Shown here: in pieces, positions 1-8,451 of the stretch | How the letters are laid out: each line of letters begins with the position of its first letter | Position numbering within the stretch: the first letter of the stretch is position 1 | Source of the DNA: JARLGU01 sp036504535 | GTDB taxonomy: Bacteria > Armatimonadota > Armatimonadia > Armatimonadales > Capsulimonadaceae | Direction of reading: 5' to 3' | DNA: 64,000 nucleotides | Assembly: GCA_036504535.1 (NCBI GenBank) | Contig: DASXUY010000043.1 | Coordinates: forward strand, 59,423 to 123,422 | Made by a program: the position numbers and the translations under genes | Notes under the pieces: model-generated | Databases searched by the model: none | The model's input: only the letters and a program-made list of their open reading frames with translations | What the model was told of the DNA's origin: nothing

Positions 1-1432
1 TTGCGGATGGCGGGACGCTCACTGCGAAGTGCGTTGCGACGCCTGACACGGCAATTGGGTTGCTCGTGCCCGAAATCGCTGGTACGACAGTGTCGGTCGC
101 CGATATCGTCTGCGACCCCGATGTGTTGAGGGTAGCATTAAATGATTTCGTCCCATTGACGAGGGTATTGTCTGCGGGCAACACCGCAGACGGGTCGGAA
201 CTGGTGATGTGGACTGTTCCCGTATACGTCGTTACCGTATGACCGTAAAGGTCCGTGCTGGTAACCGTGAACGCGGGGCTACTCCCAACTGCGGCAGCCG
301 CAGGGGCTGTAACGCGTAGCAGACGAGGCACGAGCGCATGAGTGTAGGCGCCGATTGCCGGGAACGCTCCGCGCGTCACGCCATCAAAATCTTTGAGGGG
401 CTGGCCCGGACCGGTGTTGCCGCCAATACAGGGTGACTGATCTTGAAGGTGGAGGTCACCGTAATTAGAGCCGCTTGGAGCAGTGACGAACAGTGGGTCC
501 GCATTGATATTCGCACTCCCCGTTGCTCCGACGATTGAAGCTATGCCGCCCTGAATATCGCAGTATTGTATTGCGGGCGTCGCGCCAGCCTGATTGCTGA
601 TTTCGCCCGAGCCGTCGCTCCACAATATGCAACCCTGAAATAGAGGAGCGCAATAGTAAAGACTCGCAGCACCTCCTGCAGGCGCAACGAGTGCCTTATT
701 ATTCGTAAAGCTGCAGTCGATCACCGTAACCAGCCGATCAGTCGCATTGAGCACGCCTGCAACGGCCAGAGAGCCGCCACGACCTGCGGAATTAGTTACA
801 AATAGCGAGTTGGATATCGTCGACGCGGGGGAGGCTGACGTAACGTTAGACACCATGATCGCGCCACCATAGCCGGTGCTGGCATTGGCAACGTTGCCCT
901 GGAAAACGCAATTGGAAACGGTCAATATTGACGAATCGCAGTCGATTGCACCACCGACATCGGCAGTGCACGCAACAAACACGCAGTTGCTTATCGATAC
1001 AGCTGTTGCAGTCGAAGGATTACCAGTGGAATTGACCTCAATGGCGCCGCCGAAGTCGATCTTTGCGCCAGCTGACCCTGTAAACGTTATGCCTGAAATC
1101 GACGCGCTTCCGCTCGTTATCAAAAACGCTCGACTTGCTGCTGGAATTTGAATTGTTGTCTTGGTAGGGCCGTTGACGGATGTGAGCGTGACGCCAGGGG
1201 AGGCAAATTTGAGGCCCGTACCCGCTGGGAATGAATATGAGCCATCGGCGAGCTTAATCGTATCGCCAGAAACGGCGAGCGCTAAATCAGTTTGTAGCAA
1301 CGCAACTGTGTTCACGTTGTAGATGGTCGCATTGGCAGGAGACGCCAGCGCACCCGCAATGAAGATCACGGACGCAAATAACGCAACGACCTTCAATCCT
1401 AGCTTGACGTTGGGAACGGGTTTTGTTGACAT
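1..1432 (-). CDS. Secreted right-handed beta-helix repeat protein, 5' part only
   Basis: A reading frame opens at ATG 1432 and stays open to the left edge, so the C-terminus lies outside the window. A hydrophobic stretch over about residues 12-32, ending in an Ala-rich site (ASPANA), looks like a Sec signal peptide. The mature part has short irregular repeats rich in Asn, Ser and Gly of the form SNCVFxxN and GGAI, as in Pmp-type parallel beta-helix proteins. A segment like SPCIGGNTGPG followed by DFDGVTRG and IGAY resembles the end of choice-of-anchor-Q-type helices. After it come Ig-like Thr/Ser-rich repeats (VTAPAAAAVGSSPAFTV). It is probably a secreted surface or adhesin protein; no catalytic residues were identified. 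It is transcribed away from the sulfotransferase gene. Confidence 0.82.
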   Translation of the reverse strand, partial: MSTKPVPNVKLGLKVVALFASVIFIAGALASPANATIYNVNTVALLQTDLALAVSGDTIKLADGSYSFPAGTGLKFASPGVTLTSVNGPTKTTIQIPAASRAFLITSGSASISGITFTGSAGAKIDFGGAIEVNSTGNPSTATAVSISNCVFVACTADVGGAIDCDSSILTVSNCVFQGNVANASTGYGGAIMVSNVTSASPASTISNSLFVTNSAGRGGSLAVAGVLNATDRLVTVIDCSFTNNKALVAPAGGAASLYYCAPLFQGCILWSDGSGEISNQAGATPAIQYCDIQGGIASIVGATGSANINADPLFVTAPSGSNYGDLHLQDQSPCIGGNTGPGQPLKDFDGVTRGAFPAIGAYTHALVPRLLRVTAPAAAAVGSSPAFTVTSTDLYGHTVTTYTGTVHITSSDPSAVLPADNTLVNGTKSFNATLNTSGSQTISATDTVVPAISGTSNPIAVSGVATHFAVSVPPSA

Positions 1433-1625
1433 GGCGGCTCCGCTTTCATGTTTTTACGTTGGGACGGACACTAATTGCGCGCTGTTGAACATAATAACCG
1501 GCAACGGTTACCGCGATAATGCCCGCAACACGGCAAACTGATTTGTGAAAATTCGTGCGTTCACACCCCGCGGGATGATATGCTAACTTTTAGGACTGCG
1601 ATAAGCTTTCGTAAGGACGAAGTCA

Positions 1626-2474
1626 ATGACTAGCTTCCCTGCCAGCCTCATTTTGGATCTTGATCCGATAATTGTTGCATCCCCGATCATTCGGTCCGGT
1701 ACGACTCTTGTACAACGACTACTGTGTTCGGCGAGCAACATGCTCATTTATGGCGAACACTGCGGCCTTGACTTCCAAATGTATGCCGGAATTGCGCTCG
1801 CCAAAGCTACCTATTACGAAACGCAAAAAGAGCGCATAAACGCGGACCTTGCAAAAGTTATCGAGCACAATGTCAATTACTGGACTGCGTTCTTAAGCCC
1901 CGACGCCGACGGTTACTCTCATTCGCTAGCGGCCAGCGCCGGAGTTCCGCTGCAATATTGCCGCGAACACGCCAAGAGCCTTAACAGGCCCCAATGGGGC
2001 TTTAAGGTGCCCGGGTGGCCAGTCGCTACTACAGAATTAGTTCGTCACTGCTTACCAAACGCAAAATGGGTCGTCATTCACCGCGATATCGACGACTGTC
2101 TCAAGTCAGCAAAGGCTTGGCAAGCTCCGTACTATGACGACATGAAAGAGATGACCGAGAACTGGGCCGCAAGCCTGCATTACTGGTTGGCTCACGAGCA
2201 CAATCCGCAAGTTTTGCTTCTCAACTACCACGATCTGCTTGCAGACCCGGCACCCATCCTCAAAAGTCTGGCCGAGTTTACCGGTGCAACTACCATAGAT
2301 GTAAACGTTCTGGCAGTCAAGGTAAACGATTGGCTGCACGAGACTGACAAGGGCCCCTCACAGTACCGATCACCAAACGAATTAACTGCAGCCGAAGCAG
2401 CGCTTGTCACCCCGCTCGACGACTTACGGCACCGATTGTACGGGGAGAAGCCCTCCGCTAATAGTCGCCCCTGA
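1626..2474 (+). CDS. Sulfotransferase family protein
   Basis: The 282-residue protein has the PAPS-binding 5'-phosphosulfate loop near residues 19-33 (SPIIRSGTTLVQRLL). It also has the 3'-phosphate-binding segment around WVVIHRDIDDCLKSA with the conserved Arg-Asp and Ser, and this pairing marks the Sulfotransfer_3 type. The family transfers sulfate from PAPS to a hydroxyl or amine of a glycan, lipid, peptide or small molecule; the acceptor cannot be read from the sequence. ATG 1626 follows AAGGACG at a normal distance. No signal peptide is visible, so it is probably cytoplasmic. It lies 211 bp upstream of the tail-collar run and might modify a surface product, but that link is inference. Confidence 0.85.
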   Translation: MTSFPASLILDLDPIIVASPIIRSGTTLVQRLLCSASNMLIYGEHCGLDFQMYAGIALAKATYYETQKERINADLAKVIEHNVNYWTAFLSPDADGYSHSLAASAGVPLQYCREHAKSLNRPQWGFKVPGWPVATTELVRHCLPNAKWVVIHRDIDDCLKSAKAWQAPYYDDMKEMTENWAASLHYWLAHEHNPQVLLLNYHDLLADPAPILKSLAEFTGATTIDVNVLAVKVNDWLHETDKGPSQYRSPNELTAAEAALVTPLDDLRHRLYGEKPSANSRP

Positions 2475-2685
2475 AGCGATAAGAATTCTTTTTCAAGACT
2501 GGTTACAAATTACCCATATTTTTGGTTTATTTGCTATCATTTCCAGGTAAAAAGAATCTCAATATCGGCACATGTTGTTCTGGTCACATTTGTTGTGCCG
2601 GTAGTGGAAGTTCATGGCGACCGGTAACAGTTCGCGTTGAGTTGGTGAACGCATATTTCCCTTGCGGAGTTCGGACACAATCTAC

Positions 2686-3006
2686 ATGATTTCATCCACG
2701 GACACCCCGACTTTGGGCGAACTAGCAATCGAACACTTCGAGCCGCTTGTCGGGTCACGGTTTAGCGTTGCTATTGGACCGGACGAATCCCTTTCACTCA
2801 CGCTTACCCACGCAGGATTACTCCGCCAGTTCCGAGGGGGCGCCGGGCGACAGGCATTTTCTCTGCTATTCACAGGACCGGGATCATCGCCCCTCAGGCA
2901 GCGCACCTTCGAGTTCACGCACGCCGAGCTTGGAACTCATCCCATATTTATTGTCCCAATCCAAGGCAACGCTGAGACATATACCTACGAAGCTATCTTT
3001 TCGTAA
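2686..3006 (+). CDS. DUF6916 family protein
   Basis: A small protein of 106 residues when started at ATG 2686; TTG 2662 would add eight residues but has no convincing ribosome site. Family hallmarks are visible: an N-terminal EHFEPLVGSRFSV segment, a central RQAFSLLFTGP segment, an ALGTHPIF-type strand (here ELGTHPIFIVPI) and a terminal YEAIFS. DUF6916 proteins are repeatedly found beside tail-collar (MdpB-like) proteins, as here. The function is unknown; an accessory or capping role for the collar proteins is inference. It starts the run that continues 32 bp downstream with the first collar gene. Confidence 0.75.
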   Translation: MISSTDTPTLGELAIEHFEPLVGSRFSVAIGPDESLSLTLTHAGLLRQFRGGAGRQAFSLLFTGPGSSPLRQRTFEFTHAELGTHPIFIVPIQGNAETYTYEAIFS

Positions 3007-3038
3007 TCGTTCACCTGCCGAATCGAGCGTCAACAGTT

Positions 3039-3551
3039 ATGGCCAATCCGTTCGTTGGAGAAATTAGAATAGTCGGGTTCAACTTCGCGCCACAGGGGTG
3101 GGCGTTTTGCCACGGGCAGCTGCTTTCTATAGCGGAAAATGACGTTCTGTTCACCCTCATCGGGACGACGTACGGCGGCGACGGCCAGTCCACATTCGCT
3201 CTCCCCGATCTTCGCGGTCGCGCTCCTCTACACGTCGGCAACTCACTCATTCAAGGTCAGTTGCTTGGTGAAGAGGGAATTACTCTCAATTCGCTGAACC
3301 TGCCTACACACACTCACGCGCTTTCTGTTTCGTCCGGAGCGGCATCAACAGCGAACCCGACTAACGCGTTCGTAGCGAGTGCGCCCGCAGGGGTTGGATT
3401 TTCCTTTGCACCCGCTGGCGGGCCGACAGTGCCGATGTCGTCTGGAAGCGCTGCGGCGACAGGCGGCAATCAGCCCCATCAAAACATGCAGCCGTTCTTG
3501 GTGGTCAATTACATAATCTCTCTGTTCGGGGTATTCCCCTCTCAGAACTGA
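3039..3551 (+). CDS. Phage tail collar domain protein (MdpB-like), copy 1
   Basis: The 170-residue protein has the usual layout of microcystin-dependent-protein-B-like tail collar proteins: an N-terminal FVGEIRIVGFNFAPQGWAFC block, then LLSIAENDVLFTLIGTTYGG and FALPDLRGRAPLH (the collar fold). A variable His-, Ser- and Ala-rich middle (THTHALS) follows, and the C-terminus is PHQNMQPFLVVNYIISLFG. Collar domains form trimeric fibre or baseplate parts in phage tails, but chromosomal MdpB-like proteins are often found without phage genes, as here. No export signal is visible. It is the first of three tandem paralogues, 15 bp from the next. Confidence 0.9.
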   Translation: MANPFVGEIRIVGFNFAPQGWAFCHGQLLSIAENDVLFTLIGTTYGGDGQSTFALPDLRGRAPLHVGNSLIQGQLLGEEGITLNSLNLPTHTHALSVSSGAASTANPTNAFVASAPAGVGFSFAPAGGPTVPMSSGSAAATGGNQPHQNMQPFLVVNYIISLFGVFPSQN

Positions 3552-3566
3552 TGCGAGTACAAACTT

Positions 3567-4079
3567 ATGTCGTCACCGTTTCTCGGCGAGATCAGAATGG
3601 TCGGATTTAACTTTGCGCCCCATGGTTGGGCGGCCTGCTCCGGGCAAATCCTGCCCATATCCCAAAATACGGCTCTTTTCAGCCTGCTTGGGACGCAGTA
3701 TGGTGGCAATGGAACATCAAACTTCGCCTTGCCGAACCTGAACGATGCAACGCCGATTGGGCAGGGATCTGGTCCGGGGATGACGCCCCGAACCATCGGA
3801 GAGACAGGTGGAACTGAAGCAGTGACGCTGACTCTCGCAACCATGCCACAGCACACGCACGCCGTTCAGGCTACCTCGAGGCAGGCAACGACGTACCAGC
3901 CTGCCGGAAATCTTCCGGCGGTAAGCTCGCGGCCAATTTACGCATCAGGGGCAGCGGTCGCAATGAACCCGGCTTCGCTCTCTTCGACAGGCGGATCGTC
4001 GCCGCACACGAATCTGCAGCCCTATGCCGTTGTTAATTTTGTTATCGCGCTGACCGGCATATTCCCAGCAAGAAGCTAA
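3567..4079 (+). CDS. Phage tail collar domain protein (MdpB-like), copy 2
   Basis: A second 170-residue paralogue. It keeps FLGEIRMVGFNFAPHGWAAC, QILPISQNTALFSLLGTQYGGNG and FALPNL at the N-terminus and PHTNLQPYAVVNFVIALTGIFP at the C-terminus. The central segment (about residues 85-140) differs strongly from copy 1. This is the region where collar and fibre proteins usually vary, so the copies may present different binding surfaces. It begins 15 bp after copy 1 and ends 13 bp before copy 3, so the three are probably co-transcribed. No strong Shine-Dalgarno sequence is seen, which fits translational coupling. Confidence 0.9.
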   Translation: MSSPFLGEIRMVGFNFAPHGWAACSGQILPISQNTALFSLLGTQYGGNGTSNFALPNLNDATPIGQGSGPGMTPRTIGETGGTEAVTLTLATMPQHTHAVQATSRQATTYQPAGNLPAVSSRPIYASGAAVAMNPASLSSTGGSSPHTNLQPYAVVNFVIALTGIFPARS

Positions 4080-4092
4080 TCGAAAGACTATC

Positions 4093-4602
4093 ATGTCAAA
4101 CCCGTTCCTTGGCGAGATAAAAATCGTTTCGTTCACGTTTGCACCAAAAGGTTGGGCGGAGTGCAACGGACAGCTGCTGCCAATCAGCCAGAACACCGCG
4201 CTGTTTTCACTCCTGGGAACAATGTATGGAGGTAATGGCGTCCAGACGTTCGCGCTGCCGGACCTGCAGGGCCGCTGCGCAGTGTCGCCGGGAGCGGTGC
4301 ACACGATAGGTGAGCGGGCTGGCGCATCGTCTGTCACGTTGCAGCCATCCGAAATGCCAGCCCACAGCCACGCTCTCAGCGCTTCGGCTGCTCAGGGAAC
4401 GAGCACCAACCCTGCTGGCACCGTTTTCGCACAGCCTGCCGTCGTCACACCGTTCGCGAAACTGTACGGCACGTCCGGTAACGCGTCCATGTCGGCACCA
4501 GTATTGCCCAGCGGTCAAAACGACGCTCACGACAATATGATGCCGTCGCTCGTATTGCGATTTTGTATCGCGCTGCAAGGAATATTCCCAAGCAGAAGCT
4601 GA
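4093..4602 (+). CDS. Phage tail collar domain protein (MdpB-like), copy 3
   Basis: The third paralogue, 169 residues, opens with FLGEIKIVSFTFAPKGWAEC and has QLLPISQNTALFSLLGTMYGG and FALPDLQGRC. Its C-terminus (HDNMMPSLVLRFCIALQGIFPSRS) departs from the VVNYIIS/VVNFVIA pattern of the other two. Its N-terminal third is closer to copy 2 than to copy 1, suggesting copies 2 and 3 arose from the later duplication. It ends 14 bp before the Tat-signal gene. The role is inferred to be the same as the other two: a structural or binding component of an assembly that has not been identified. Confidence 0.9.
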   Translation: MSNPFLGEIKIVSFTFAPKGWAECNGQLLPISQNTALFSLLGTMYGGNGVQTFALPDLQGRCAVSPGAVHTIGERAGASSVTLQPSEMPAHSHALSASAAQGTSTNPAGTVFAQPAVVTPFAKLYGTSGNASMSAPVLPSGQNDAHDNMMPSLVLRFCIALQGIFPSRS

Positions 4603-4616
4603 AGTCGGAGGTTGCC

Positions 4617-5222
4617 ATGGCAATGGATGGATTGAACGCGTCAAGACGGCAATTTCTTAAAGAGGCTGCGTGCATCGCTGGGGCTGTTTCCATCGCCGGA
4701 ATGGCATCCGAAAGCGAGGCAGCAACTGTCCTATCCGCAAAGTCACTTTCGATGGGCTTCGTGAATGGCGACTCTGTGACCGAGTTGTGCGAACACACGC
4801 CATGTGGGGACCTGATCTCTACTGCGGCCAATGTGATGATCGCTGGCCGCCCGCATGGCTACTCACACCTGCGAGCGGTTAACGCTCTTTTCCCGATAGA
4901 CATTGACGGCGCGCACAAGCTCATTCCGTATTTCGCCTGGAGCGCAACGGGTCAATCCGCGTCTTTTGTCATGCCTTTCCACCCAGCGCATGGGCTCCAG
5001 CTGACTGTTGCTGCTCAAAATCACAGCCTATGTCGGCTAGACACCCCCGCTCAGTCAGGCAATAAGCTTCGTGCTGGCACGCACATCGTCGCTCTAGCCC
5101 ATGATGTGCTCTGGCCCGCATTGCATTTTGACAACCAATCGCAAACGCTATTGAGGCGGACGATCTCTGGCTTCAAGCCGGTCCGTTTCGACTATATCGT
5201 CGTTACGGTAGCTCGTGCGTGA
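4617..5222 (+). CDS. Tat-exported protein of unknown function
   Basis: The start is ATG 4617, eight bases after a good TCGGAGG site at 4605-4611; an in-frame start further upstream would overlap the preceding gene. The 201-residue product opens with SRRQFLKEAACIAGAVSIAGMA, a twin-arginine signal (SRRxFLK then a weakly hydrophobic stretch), predicting export of a folded protein. I recognise no domain in the mature part. It contains several His and Cys residues (ELCEHTPCGD, HPAHG) and an acidic LFPIDIDGAHK segment. Its stop overlaps the GNAT start by four bases, so the two are translationally coupled. It sits directly after the three collar genes and may be the extracytoplasmic partner of that system. 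Confidence 0.75.
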   Translation: MAMDGLNASRRQFLKEAACIAGAVSIAGMASESEAATVLSAKSLSMGFVNGDSVTELCEHTPCGDLISTAANVMIAGRPHGYSHLRAVNALFPIDIDGAHKLIPYFAWSATGQSASFVMPFHPAHGLQLTVAAQNHSLCRLDTPAQSGNKLRAGTHIVALAHDVLWPALHFDNQSQTLLRRTISGFKPVRFDYIVVTVARA

Positions 5223-5728
5223 CAACCTTATCCTCACAAACGCCAGGAATGGAACATATCCAGTTGCGGCCTGCAACGGACGCGGATCTCGCCTTTCTGC
5301 GTTCACTCTACGCGTCGACCCGTGAAGCGGAGATGGCGCTCGTACCGTGGTCCGACTACCAAAAGGCCCAGTTTGTCGAGCAGCAGTTCTTCGCACAACA
5401 CAGTGGATATCACCAGACCTACCCCAATGCTCAATACAGCGTCATTGTCTTTGATGGGTCCGATATAGGTCGGCTGTATGTAGATCGGAATGATGACGAG
5501 ATCCTCCTCATGGAGGTCACACTCGTTGTCGAAAAGAGAAACCAGGGGATCGGTTCGGCGCTCTTGGCTACGCTCATCAATGAAGCAAGGGCCACATCGA
5601 AACCAATACGCCTGCACGTAGAAGACGACAATCCCGCTGTCCGGCTCTACGAACGCCACGGCTTTCGAACCATCGAGCGAGCGCCGATCTATACCCTGAT
5701 GGAGTGGCGCGACGCGTTACCCAGGTGA
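5219..5728 (+). CDS. GNAT family N-acetyltransferase
   Basis: A 169-residue acetyl-CoA-dependent acyltransferase. Motif A is VVEKRNQGIGSALLATLI (the Q/R-x-x-G-x-G/A pyrophosphate loop is RNQGIG). The motif B region is PAVRLYERHGFRTI, typical of small-molecule and amino-terminal acetyltransferases. GTG 5219 overlaps the preceding stop (GTGA); ATG 5249 is the alternative start. As the last gene of the collar run it may acetylate one of the neighbouring products, but the substrate cannot be read from the sequence. A perfect 11 bp hairpin lies 24 bp after its stop. Confidence 0.9.
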   Translation: MTTLSSQTPGMEHIQLRPATDADLAFLRSLYASTREAEMALVPWSDYQKAQFVEQQFFAQHSGYHQTYPNAQYSVIVFDGSDIGRLYVDRNDDEILLMEVTLVVEKRNQGIGSALLATLINEARATSKPIRLHVEDDNPAVRLYERHGFRTIERAPIYTLMEWRDALPR

Positions 5729-5751
5729 GGTATTCGATACTTGCCATACAA

Positions 5752-5779
5752 AACGCCTCCGCCATAGTCGGCGGAGGCG
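5752..5779 (+). terminator. Hairpin after the collar/GNAT run
   Basis: A perfect 11 bp GC-rich stem (ACGCCTCCGCC at 5752-5762, its complement at 5769-5779) has a 6-base loop and lies 24 bp after the GNAT stop. There is no U-run, so it is a candidate rather than a classic intrinsic terminator. Confidence 0.5.
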
Positions 5780-6299
5780 TGATTCATGATTCTGGCGCTC
5801 GATCACTTTTTGCCTCAGCTCCGAACGAACCAAACCTGGGGCCGCCTTCGAGGACGCTGTCCCCGAAGAATTTGTCGCCAACCCTCGCCACGGAGCGGCG
5901 ATCCCGCGTGAGCGGCTGCGGTCGGCATGCCGCATCCTTCATTGCATCCGCTGAAGCGGTGCCTGTGAAAAGCAGACCGCCCTCCGGGCTAAGATGCTGG
6001 CACATCGCCTCCACTCCGAACGAACCAAGCCTGGGGACTGCCCCGCAGAAGGTGGCACCACTTGTTCGCGGTGTAGAAGCCGCCAGGCCTGTTGTCACAT
6101 TCCCAAACTCGTCATCCCAATCGTGGCGCATCGCAACTGTTTGGGGCCGCCTTTGAGGACGCTGTCCCCGAATAATTTGTCGCCAACCCTCGCCACGGAG
6201 TGGCCAATCCTCGTGAGAGGCAGCCGTCGGCATGCCACCCACCATCTTTGCAGCGCCAAGGCTCATAAGCCAACCGCTGGCTCAAGTTTGGTACACACC
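5778..6299. repeat. Family A dispersed repeat, two tandem units
   Basis: Fills most of the 815 bp gap between GNAT and EamA. Two units of the same element lie head to tail. Shared landmarks are TCCGAACGAACCAA, GCAGAAGGTGGCACCACTTG, GGGGCCGCCTT followed by GAGGACGCTGTCCCC, CCTCGCCACGGAG and GTCGGCATGCC. Unit 1 lacks about 110 bp between two TGGGG boxes. Unit 2 is fuller and ends with CTCAAGTTTGGTACACACC at 6281-6299. Related copies lie at 21452-22490, 44873-45323 and 59884-60214 (inverted). Long ORFs cross it but are not conserved in all copies. Confidence 0.85.
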
Positions 6300-6426
6300 C
6301 GGTCAGCGGAGGTCCTTTTTTGCTACTTCGGTAGCTTTAGGGGTATGAAATCGATGCCCAATTAATCGACATGCGCGAGCATTGTAAAGACGCGAACTCA
6401 TCCTGTAATTTCTCGTTAGTTGCGAA

Positions 6427-6455
6427 CTTGAAATAGTGAGCTTTGCTATTTCAAG
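6427..6455. repeat. Perfect 10 bp inverted repeat
   Basis: CTTGAAATAG at 6427-6436 is exactly complementary to 6446-6455 across a 9-base loop. It lies 89 bp beyond the EamA stop and could end that minus-strand transcript, although no U-run follows. Confidence 0.5.
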
Positions 6456-6543
6456 ATTTGACCACAGGAGATGTCACTCACCCTGCTTTGCCTAACGGAC
6501 GGCCAAATCGCGTTCTCTCCACGGCATTTTCGCCCATGTTGCC

Positions 6544-7005
6544 CTACCGTGGCCCCCGCGAAAAGATTCCCTCAATCCACTGTTGCGCACCGGGGAGTGT
6601 CAGTGCAACGCCAGCGACAATCAACGCTACGCCGCCAGTTGCGACTGCGCTTAGCTTCTCGCCCAGAAAGACGATGCCCAGCGTGACCGCGATCACGAAG
6701 CTGAGTTTGTCGATGGGAGCGACGTGGGAGATCGGGCCAGACTTAAGCGCCGCGAAGTAGCACAGCCACGAAAGGCCCGTGGCAATGCCCGACAGCACCA
6801 GGAACAGCCACGTACGCGACGATAGGTCGCGAATATGATGAGCTTCCCCGCGCGCAAGCACAATGCCAACAGTGAAGATGAGGATAACCACGGTGCGGAT
6901 CAGGGTCGCGAGACTAGACGGCACATTCTCGACGCCAATCTTGGCCAGCAACGCCGTCATTCCCGCGAACAGCGCCGAAAGTAGCGCAAATCCTACCCAA
7001 CTCAT
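6544..7005 (-). CDS. EamA/DMT-superfamily small membrane transporter
   Basis: The start is ATG 7005, preceded by GGGAGAA at good spacing; the longer upstream reading lacks a ribosome site. The 153-residue protein has five hydrophobic segments and one EamA unit, ending with IDKLSFVIAVTLGIVFLGEKLSA and a final GVALIVAGVALTL helix. The motif LGEKLS before the last helix is the hallmark of the drug/metabolite transporter superfamily. Single-unit members of about 140-150 residues are common and probably work as dimers. The substrate is unknown. It is the last gene of a minus-strand run that includes the ankyrin gene 119 bp upstream. Confidence 0.85.
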   Translation of the reverse strand: MSWVGFALLSALFAGMTALLAKIGVENVPSSLATLIRTVVILIFTVGIVLARGEAHHIRDLSSRTWLFLVLSGIATGLSWLCYFAALKSGPISHVAPIDKLSFVIAVTLGIVFLGEKLSAVATGGVALIVAGVALTLPGAQQWIEGIFSRGPR

Positions 7006-7124
7006 GTCAGTTCTCCCGGACGCGCTCTGATAGGCCGCTTGCCCCAAGCGAGTCACGAAGATACTACCACGGATTACCGCCACCAATGTGATCGCGCGTC
7101 CACAACGGCATTGGCGCGAGGGAC

Positions 7125-8393
7125 CTATCTGCCGAAATGCCGCCGAACAATTGCCTGGAGTTGGTCCGTCCCAACATCACCTGGATCGTCGGAGCCAGCT
7201 GCGAGAAGCGCGCGGACGCATTCCGCATGGTCGCCGCCTGGCATGTTAACCGATCCCCACAGCGCCGCGCGTAAAGGAGTGCCACCAAAGGCATTTCGTA
7301 CATCAACCGATGCGCCACGTGCGAGAAGCAGTTTGACGATCTCAGCGTTGCCGCGTATCGCGGCGCGGTCAAGAGGCGTCGACTCGTGGACGCTGCGAGC
7401 TTCGATGTCGAACCCGATCTCCAACATGAGCTGAATTGCGTCAATATTATTGTCCCAGGCCGCATCGCCAATGGCAGCCTTGTCACGACCGCTAAGCTGC
7501 CCAAGAAGATCAGGGTTTTCGCTCATTAACTCGCCTGCAAGCGTACGGTCGCCTGTAGCGCAAGCGTAATGCAGCTTGGACGATGGCGACGCGGCTTCGA
7601 GCATGAGGCTGAGTGTTTCGCTCGACCCCCCAGCCGCCGCCAGCGTCAACGGCCGGGCAGTTCCGCCAAGCTTATAGGTATATATGTGATCGCCTGGGGC
7701 GGTAAACTGCCCCTCGCCAATACGGGAATCTACGGCGTCAGGGCTGAGCGCTAGAACACGCTTCGTGAGTTCTACATCACCGAGTTTTGCTGCAATGTAG
7801 ATGTCGGGTTCTGCCCCACGATCTACCAGGAACCGAAGCTTGGCGGCCTCATTGATGGCATACTGCGCGGGAGTCGCATTATGATCTACATCTCGCGCGT
7901 CAATCTCCGCCCCGTGCTCTAGCAATAAGGCGCAGATTTCCGTCGTCGACGCCGTATGCAGAGGCGTCATGCCGTCCCCTCCGCGCTCGTTCGCACGGCT
8001 GGCATCCACTGCAAGCATTGCGCCCAGATTGTCGACTCGACCAAGGCCAGCAGCCGCGTGGATGGTTAGCGTAGCGCCAAGAGCGAGAAGGTGATCCGCA
8101 GTCGTAGCGTCGGCGACATCGATAGCCGCGAATCCGCCCGCCCACCACGATGTCCGAACGTCCACATTCGCTCCGGCCGCAACCAGCGCATCTATGAGCG
8201 GAATATTGCCTTGTGAAGCGGCGCTGACGATGGCGGGCGAATCGAAGCCCATAAAAGGCTCGTCGATCACGGCGACAACATTGGGGTTGCGCCCGAGGAG
8301 CTCACTCGCAGCCCTTGTATCACCGGACTGCACTGCCGCTCTGAACGCGTCTATATCGGGATCGTGCGTCGAAGAAGGAGATGGCTCTGCCAT
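7125..8393 (-). CDS. Ankyrin repeat protein
   Basis: This 422-residue protein is built of tandem ankyrin repeats without signal peptide or membrane segment, so it is predicted to be cytoplasmic. Canonical repeat cores are GMTPLHTASTTEICALLLEHGA around residue 140 and STPLDRAAIRGNAEIVKLLLARGA near residue 345; several degenerate repeats lie between them. The C-terminal GTPLRAALWGSVNMPGG and HAECVRALLAAGSDD continue the pattern. Such proteins act as protein-binding scaffolds and the partner cannot be inferred. It begins 58 bp after the PAS-ATPase gene and could be co-transcribed with it. Confidence 0.9.
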   Translation of the reverse strand: MAEPSPSSTHDPDIDAFRAAVQSGDTRAASELLGRNPNVVAVIDEPFMGFDSPAIVSAASQGNIPLIDALVAAGANVDVRTSWWAGGFAAIDVADATTADHLLALGATLTIHAAAGLGRVDNLGAMLAVDASRANERGGDGMTPLHTASTTEICALLLEHGAEIDARDVDHNATPAQYAINEAAKLRFLVDRGAEPDIYIAAKLGDVELTKRVLALSPDAVDSRIGEGQFTAPGDHIYTYKLGGTARPLTLAAAGGSSETLSLMLEAASPSSKLHYACATGDRTLAGELMSENPDLLGQLSGRDKAAIGDAAWDNNIDAIQLMLEIGFDIEARSVHESTPLDRAAIRGNAEIVKLLLARGASVDVRNAFGGTPLRAALWGSVNMPGGDHAECVRALLAAGSDDPGDVGTDQLQAIVRRHFGR

Positions 8394-8451
8394 GGCTCGT
8401 GTCCAATTCTGCGTGACTACGCTATTACAACTTGCGCAACCCGCAGTGGAG

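Noticed and set aside
3039..4602. Prophage remnant
   Set aside because: Only collar-domain proteins are present. No integrase, capsid, terminase or lysis gene and no attachment site lie in the vicinity.
5784..6266. Minus-strand ORFs across family A units, with a recurrent ASTPRTSGATFCGAV-type peptide
   Set aside because: The frame recurs because the DNA repeats, not because of coding. The unit at 21847-22155 has a 2-base deletion that breaks it, and the predicted peptide is Arg- and Pro-rich with no domain.
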